From CAYNZP01 sp964401835 (GTDB taxonomy: Bacteria; Planctomycetota; Phycisphaerae; SM23-33), in the NCBI GenBank assembly GCA_964401835.1, contig CAYNZP010000012.1:33502-97501 (forward strand): a DNA stretch of 64,000 bases, read 5' to 3'. The translations under genes and the position numbers were made by a program. The notes under the pieces are model-generated. The model had not been told where the DNA came from and did not search any database. It saw nothing but the letters and a program-made list of their open reading frames with translations. The first letter of the stretch is position 1. Every line of letters starts with the position of its first letter. Positions 60,128 to 64,000 of this stretch are shown piece by piece.

Positions 60128-61662
60128 TGATTACTCATAAATTGCCAAAAGCATTACTGAACAATTTAAGCCGAAGAGGCTCTGCATATATGATGGCGCT
60201 GATTTTTATCATCGTCTTTAGCGTACTGGCAGTATCTTTTGCCGCCACATTCAACTCGAACATGCTTAAAAGCGATAACTACCGCCGGGCCACAGAAGCG
60301 CGCATGGCTGCCGAGAGCGGCATGAGCTTTGCGGTCGGGTTGATGAAGGACATGCAAAGTGAAGGCTCATGGTCAGGAACGCCTGACATGCTACCGCTGC
60401 TCTATAACCACCTTGCTGCCAATCTTAACGGAACCGCGAACCTGACCCCAAATACCGTCACGCTTGACAATTCAGCATCTTTAGTATCTGTCCCTGCGAT
60501 CGACCTTGATGAAGATTCGAGTTTCAGCTTTGTAATTCAGAAGGTGGACGGAGAAACCTTACAGTTGACAGTAACAGGCTCGGCTAATGGTCTTACACGT
60601 CAACTCGGCATGAGCTTTGATGTTCACGAAGACAAAAATATTCTCAGCTACGCTGTTGCAAGCAGGCCGAGAATGATAATGCGCGGTAATGCACAAATTA
60701 ATGGGGAAATATGCAGCACCTGGGTTCGAACTGATGTCGCAGGACCATTTGATATCGATTTTGGCAGTGCTGGATATGTTGACGGAGATATAAAAACCGT
60801 CTTAAGTGAAGATGAGTTCCTCGACCAGGGTGGCATGGATTCAATTGAAACGGAGGTTCAGGAACAACTCGGCTACGATGCGCCGCCAATAAGCGATTAT
60901 ACAACCGAAGACTTCGACACCTCAGATATCCTGAGCTGGATGGAAAGTAACAATAATAAAAATACGTTACCCTCGACAAGCGATACTCAATGGGAACAAT
61001 TCCCCGAAAAAGCAACAGGAACATGGTTTGAGCGACCACAATATGAAAATGAAACATTAGACTGGACCTATATTCCCGAGAACACACATGCCCATTTCAA
61101 GGGCTGTACTTTTACAGGGGTAACGTATATCGAAACAAATGGAACTTCGAAATCCACAGGCAACAACATCGTCTTTGAAGATTGCACTTTCGAAGGGCCC
61201 ATAGTTACAAACGTGCCGCAATCTTTCCAATGGAAGTACAACTCCCTGTATTTCAAGGGAAACACCGAATTCAGGCCTAACCAGATTTCTCAACACCTGG
61301 ATGGAAGCACAATCCTGGCGCCCAATTTCAATGTGAACATTGGAGATTTCAACAAAGAAGGCGAAAGCAGTGATTCCAAGATAACCGGAATACTTGTCGG
61401 GGGAATTGTCGATATCAGGGACAATGCCGTCATAGAAGGCACTATCCTTTCGATGGCCAACCTCGACAACATCAGTAGCGGTATCCAGTATTACGGCACA
61501 AATCTGGGTTACTGGGAAGGCGACTTTGAAGAAAGCGGCGGAAGTGTACCAATGTCTGCTAATATCACAATTACACCTAATCCTGACAGTGTCCTTCCTC
61601 TCGGAATTAGAAAGAAGTACACGATATCACCCAACATAGGCACCTATGTGGAGATTAAGTAG
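60127..61662 (+). CDS. PilX-like protein with beta-helix domain
   Basis: The 511-residue protein has a PilX-type N-terminus with a conserved glycine-serine-alanine before the membrane segment (RRGSAYMMALIFIIVFSVLA), a helix rich in A and E that follows (EARMAAESGMSFAVGLM), and then a long beta-rich region. Its C-terminal half carries many short repeats of the right-handed beta-helix kind (GCTFTGVTYIETNGTSK, DCTFEGPIV, NAVIEGTILSM). PilX-like proteins start or cap pili; the very large passenger domain is typical of Planctomycetota. ATG at 60127 overlaps the previous stop. Confidence 0.82.
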   Translation: MITHKLPKALLNNLSRRGSAYMMALIFIIVFSVLAVSFAATFNSNMLKSDNYRRATEARMAAESGMSFAVGLMKDMQSEGSWSGTPDMLPLLYNHLAANLNGTANLTPNTVTLDNSASLVSVPAIDLDEDSSFSFVIQKVDGETLQLTVTGSANGLTRQLGMSFDVHEDKNILSYAVASRPRMIMRGNAQINGEICSTWVRTDVAGPFDIDFGSAGYVDGDIKTVLSEDEFLDQGGMDSIETEVQEQLGYDAPPISDYTTEDFDTSDILSWMESNNNKNTLPSTSDTQWEQFPEKATGTWFERPQYENETLDWTYIPENTHAHFKGCTFTGVTYIETNGTSKSTGNNIVFEDCTFEGPIVTNVPQSFQWKYNSLYFKGNTEFRPNQISQHLDGSTILAPNFNVNIGDFNKEGESSDSKITGILVGGIVDIRDNAVIEGTILSMANLDNISSGIQYYGTNLGYWEGDFEESGGSVPMSANITITPNPDSVLPLGIRKKYTISPNIGTYVEIK

Positions 61663-61668
61663 AGGGTT

Positions 61669-63048
61669 TTGAAAATTAACAGGATAATGAAAAAGACAGC
61701 TTTTGCCTCAATACTGGCACTGGTCTTCCTGTCGCTGTTCGCGGCATTGGCTGTTTCTTTCATGGTGATGAATGACACGAACCTGGCACAGGCAGACAAT
61801 CTCAATGATGTCCAGACAGTTCTCTACGAAGCGGAAAGCGGCCTGACGTTTTGCAATTACCTCTTATCCAACGTTTCACTCTCGCAAGGGCTTTCCAGCC
61901 AGGAAAAGCTCGATGCACTTGCCACTGCCCTCCAATCCGCACTCAATGGCACGGCAAATTTAGGCAGCTCGAGTGTCACATATGACGGAAGCACTATCAT
62001 AATTCCAGGCATAACAATTGATGACACAGGCCGAAGTTTTTCAGCCAACCTGACAATGAATGTGGATGACCAAATCCGCCTAATCGTCACGGGGCAGGAT
62101 GGATCAATAAACCGTTCTTTAAGCCTTAATTACGATATAACTGAAGACTCAGATTTTTTTGACAATTATGGTGTAGCAACAGGCGGACCTGTAATGCTCG
62201 ACAGCAATGCTAATATCCGGGGAGCAAACAACTTTTGGGAAGCAGATGTCCTCTCAACCGCCTCTAGCCAGAATGAAGCTTTCTATCTCGAAGGAAATTC
62301 AGTAATTGAAGGTGATCTCTTCGCCACAAACCCTGACGCTCATGCGACATTGATTGGAAATGTTATGGTCGGCGGAGAAGCTGAGGATTCCGACGCCATT
62401 CAGGACCATATTCATTTCGGAGTTGAAGAAGGTGAGTTTCCGGAAGTTGACCCCACTGTTTTTGAACCCTTTGCGACCAACGTCATAACCAGCGGCACCA
62501 ATACTTCCGACGACCAGACATTCACAAACATAAGGATCGCAGCCAATTCAAATCCAGACTTCTCAGGAAATATCACAATAAAGGGAGTTATTTACATAGA
62601 GTCGCCAAACGAAGTCCAATTTACCGGAAATATCGATATCCAGGGCGTCATAGTTACCGAAGATGCCGGAGACAACAACTACGATTCAAACAGGATAAGA
62701 CTATCGGGAAATACTACTGTTCAAGGCGTCGATTCACTACCCGACACTCCTGAATTCAGTGCGTTGAAAGCCTTGCCAGGCTCGTGCCTGCTCGCCCCCG
62801 GTTTCAGCGTAGAACTCGATGGGAACTTAGGAGCCGTTAACGGCACCATGGCAGCTGAGGAATTTAAATGGAATGGAAATGCCGCCGGGACAATTCATGG
62901 ACAAGTAATCTCCTATGGAGATACGGTTTTTGAAATGATTGGCAATGCGGAAATAATAATCGACAAGTCAAGTTATTCAGGTATTCCATCGGGATTTAAC
63001 ATACCAGTGAAATTACAAGCTAATGTCAGCACTTATACGGAGTATTAA
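61669..63048 (+). CDS. PilX-like beta-helix protein, first tandem copy
   Basis: The protein of up to 459 residues has a hydrophobic N-terminus (AFASILALVFLSLFAALAVS), an E/A-rich helix (YEAESGLTFCNYLL), a beta-sandwich-like part (VTYDGSTIIIPGITI, then SLSLNYDITEDSDFF), and a C-terminal beta-helix with repeats such as NSVIEGDLFATN and GNITIKGVIYIESPNE. The start is TTG at 61669 with AGAGGG upstream, or ATG at 61687. It is over 80 percent identical in its N-terminal third to the next gene, a recent tandem duplicate, and shares the domain layout of the gene before it. Confidence 0.82.
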   Translation: MKINRIMKKTAFASILALVFLSLFAALAVSFMVMNDTNLAQADNLNDVQTVLYEAESGLTFCNYLLSNVSLSQGLSSQEKLDALATALQSALNGTANLGSSSVTYDGSTIIIPGITIDDTGRSFSANLTMNVDDQIRLIVTGQDGSINRSLSLNYDITEDSDFFDNYGVATGGPVMLDSNANIRGANNFWEADVLSTASSQNEAFYLEGNSVIEGDLFATNPDAHATLIGNVMVGGEAEDSDAIQDHIHFGVEEGEFPEVDPTVFEPFATNVITSGTNTSDDQTFTNIRIAANSNPDFSGNITIKGVIYIESPNEVQFTGNIDIQGVIVTEDAGDNNYDSNRIRLSGNTTVQGVDSLPDTPEFSALKALPGSCLLAPGFSVELDGNLGAVNGTMAAEEFKWNGNAAGTIHGQVISYGDTVFEMIGNAEIIIDKSSYSGIPSGFNIPVKLQANVSTYTEY

Positions 63049-63063
63049 GTAGTGATTTTGAAA

Positions 63064-64000
63064 ATGAACAGGATAATGAAAAAGACAGCTTTTGCCTCAA
63101 TACTGGCATTAGTCTTCCTGTCGCTGTTCGCGGCATTGGCTGTTTCTTTCATGGCTATTAACGACACGAACCTGGCACAGGCAGACAATCTCAATGATGT
63201 CCAGACAGTTCTCTACGAAGCGGAAAGCGGCCTTACGTTTTGCAATTACCTCTTATCCAACGTTTCACTCCCGCAAGGGCTGACCAGCCAGGAAAAGCTC
63301 GATGCACTTGCCATTGCCCTCCAATCCGCACTCAATGGCACAGCGAATTTGGGCGGCTCGAATGTTACATATGACGGAAACACAATCATCATTCCAACTA
63401 TAACGGTTGATGACACCGGCCGAAGCTTTTCAGCCAACCTGACAATGAACGAGGATGACCAAATCCGCCTAACCATCACCGGTCAGGATGGATCAATAAC
63501 CCGATCTTTGAGCCTTAATTATGATATAATTGAAGACTCAGATTTTTTTGATAATTATGGCGTAGCTACAGGCGGACCTGTAACTCTCGAAGGCAATTCT
63601 AAAATCCGGGGAGCAAATAACTCTTGGGAAGCAAATATGCTCTCAGCCACTTCCAGTGAGGATGAAGTATTCTATCTCAAAGGAAATTCTGAAATTGAAG
63701 GTGACATCTTCGCTACAAACCCTGACGCTTATGCGACCATGATTGGAAATGTAACCATCGGCGGAGAAGAAGAGGATTCCGACGACATTCAGGACCATAT
63801 TCATTTCGGAGTTGATACGGTTGAATTTCCCGAAGTTAACCCCACTGTTTTTGAGCCTTATGCGACCAACGTCGTAAACAGCAGCACTGATACTTCCGGA
63901 AATCAGATATTCACAAACATCAGGATTACCGCCAATTCAAATCCGGACTTCTCAGGAAATATCACAATAAAGGGAGTTATTTACATAGAGTCGCCAAACG
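63064..64000 (+). CDS. PilX-like beta-helix protein, second tandem copy (partial)
   Basis: This frame continues past the right edge; 312 codons are visible. The first 100 residues match the previous gene almost exactly (LALVFLSLFAALAVSFM and NLNDVQTVLYEAESGLTF). The following beta part is more divergent (for example NSEIEGDIFATNPD against NSVIEGDLFATNPD). The two differ mostly by point changes, with no large gap in the visible part. The ATG at 63064 is used as start; TTG 63058 and ATG 63076 are alternatives. Confidence 0.82.
   Translation, partial: MNRIMKKTAFASILALVFLSLFAALAVSFMAINDTNLAQADNLNDVQTVLYEAESGLTFCNYLLSNVSLPQGLTSQEKLDALAIALQSALNGTANLGGSNVTYDGNTIIIPTITVDDTGRSFSANLTMNEDDQIRLTITGQDGSITRSLSLNYDIIEDSDFFDNYGVATGGPVTLEGNSKIRGANNSWEANMLSATSSEDEVFYLKGNSEIEGDIFATNPDAYATMIGNVTIGGEEEDSDDIQDHIHFGVDTVEFPEVNPTVFEPYATNVVNSSTDTSGNQIFTNIRITANSNPDFSGNITIKGVIYIESPN

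Overview
The window looks like a chromosomal segment of an anaerobic member of the Planctomycetota, most likely the class Phycisphaerae. That placement is an inference. It rests on mid-range GC content, an NAD-linked formate dehydrogenase next to formate-tetrahydrofolate ligase, rubrerythrin, GTP-type PEP carboxykinase, several sigma factors, and a type IV pilus/type II secretion operon ending in large PilX-like beta-helix proteins. No rRNA is present to settle it. Both window edges cut genes: the 3' part of gltB on the left and a pilus-associated protein on the right.

Layout. 1-9.1 kb is housekeeping: gltB (partial), a cold-shock protein with a long leader, a YhcH-family protein, a shikimate-kinase-like protein, a membrane protein, a radical SAM protein, apt, an RpoD-type sigma factor and rpsA. 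9.5-18.8 kb is the formate module. A minus-strand operon runs NuoE-like, NuoF-like, molybdopterin formate dehydrogenase, then fhs. Diverging from it are a 59-residue protein and fdhD. Together these interconvert CO2, formate and formyl-tetrahydrofolate. 19.4-26.5 kb holds surface-polysaccharide genes: a UDP-galactopyranose-mutase-like flavoprotein, a beta-propeller, GT39, GT4, a flippase-like membrane protein and GT2. 26.6-30 kb holds signalling genes: a PAS protein with a coupled small ORF, an unusual sigma factor, a glycogen-binding-domain protein and a LuxR-type regulator. 30.3-33.3 kb holds a TPR protein and an exopolysaccharide-type deacetylase.

33-42.6 kb carries pckG, two membrane or lipoprotein genes, tRNA-Val, tRNA-Gly and tRNA-Tyr, a secreted TPR protein, a phospholipase-D-like protein, a STAS protein, an enlarged RNase HII homologue and a His-rich membrane protein. 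42.9-44.8 kb is a two-gene accessory cassette: a zinc-ribbon protein plus a membrane-anchored coiled-coil/DUF4041/GIY-YIG protein. 44.9-48.7 kb holds rubrerythrin, an ECF sigma/small membrane protein/signal peptidase operon, and a repeat-rich stretch with a lipoprotein, a gene remnant and a ten-base tandem repeat. 48.7-52.1 kb holds manC, ruvX, an FHA protein and hemW.

From 52.27 kb to the right edge is one long plus-strand operon: pilM, pilN, pilO, a PilP-like gene, a GspE/PilB ATPase, pilT, pilC, a prepilin and three PilX/beta-helix proteins, two of them recent tandem duplicates. A sequence that closely resembles a cyclic di-GMP-I riboswitch lies directly upstream of pilM, so the second messenger probably gates the whole operon. 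This riboswitch-pilus-beta-helix unit and the DUF4041 cassette are the two most interesting systems here.
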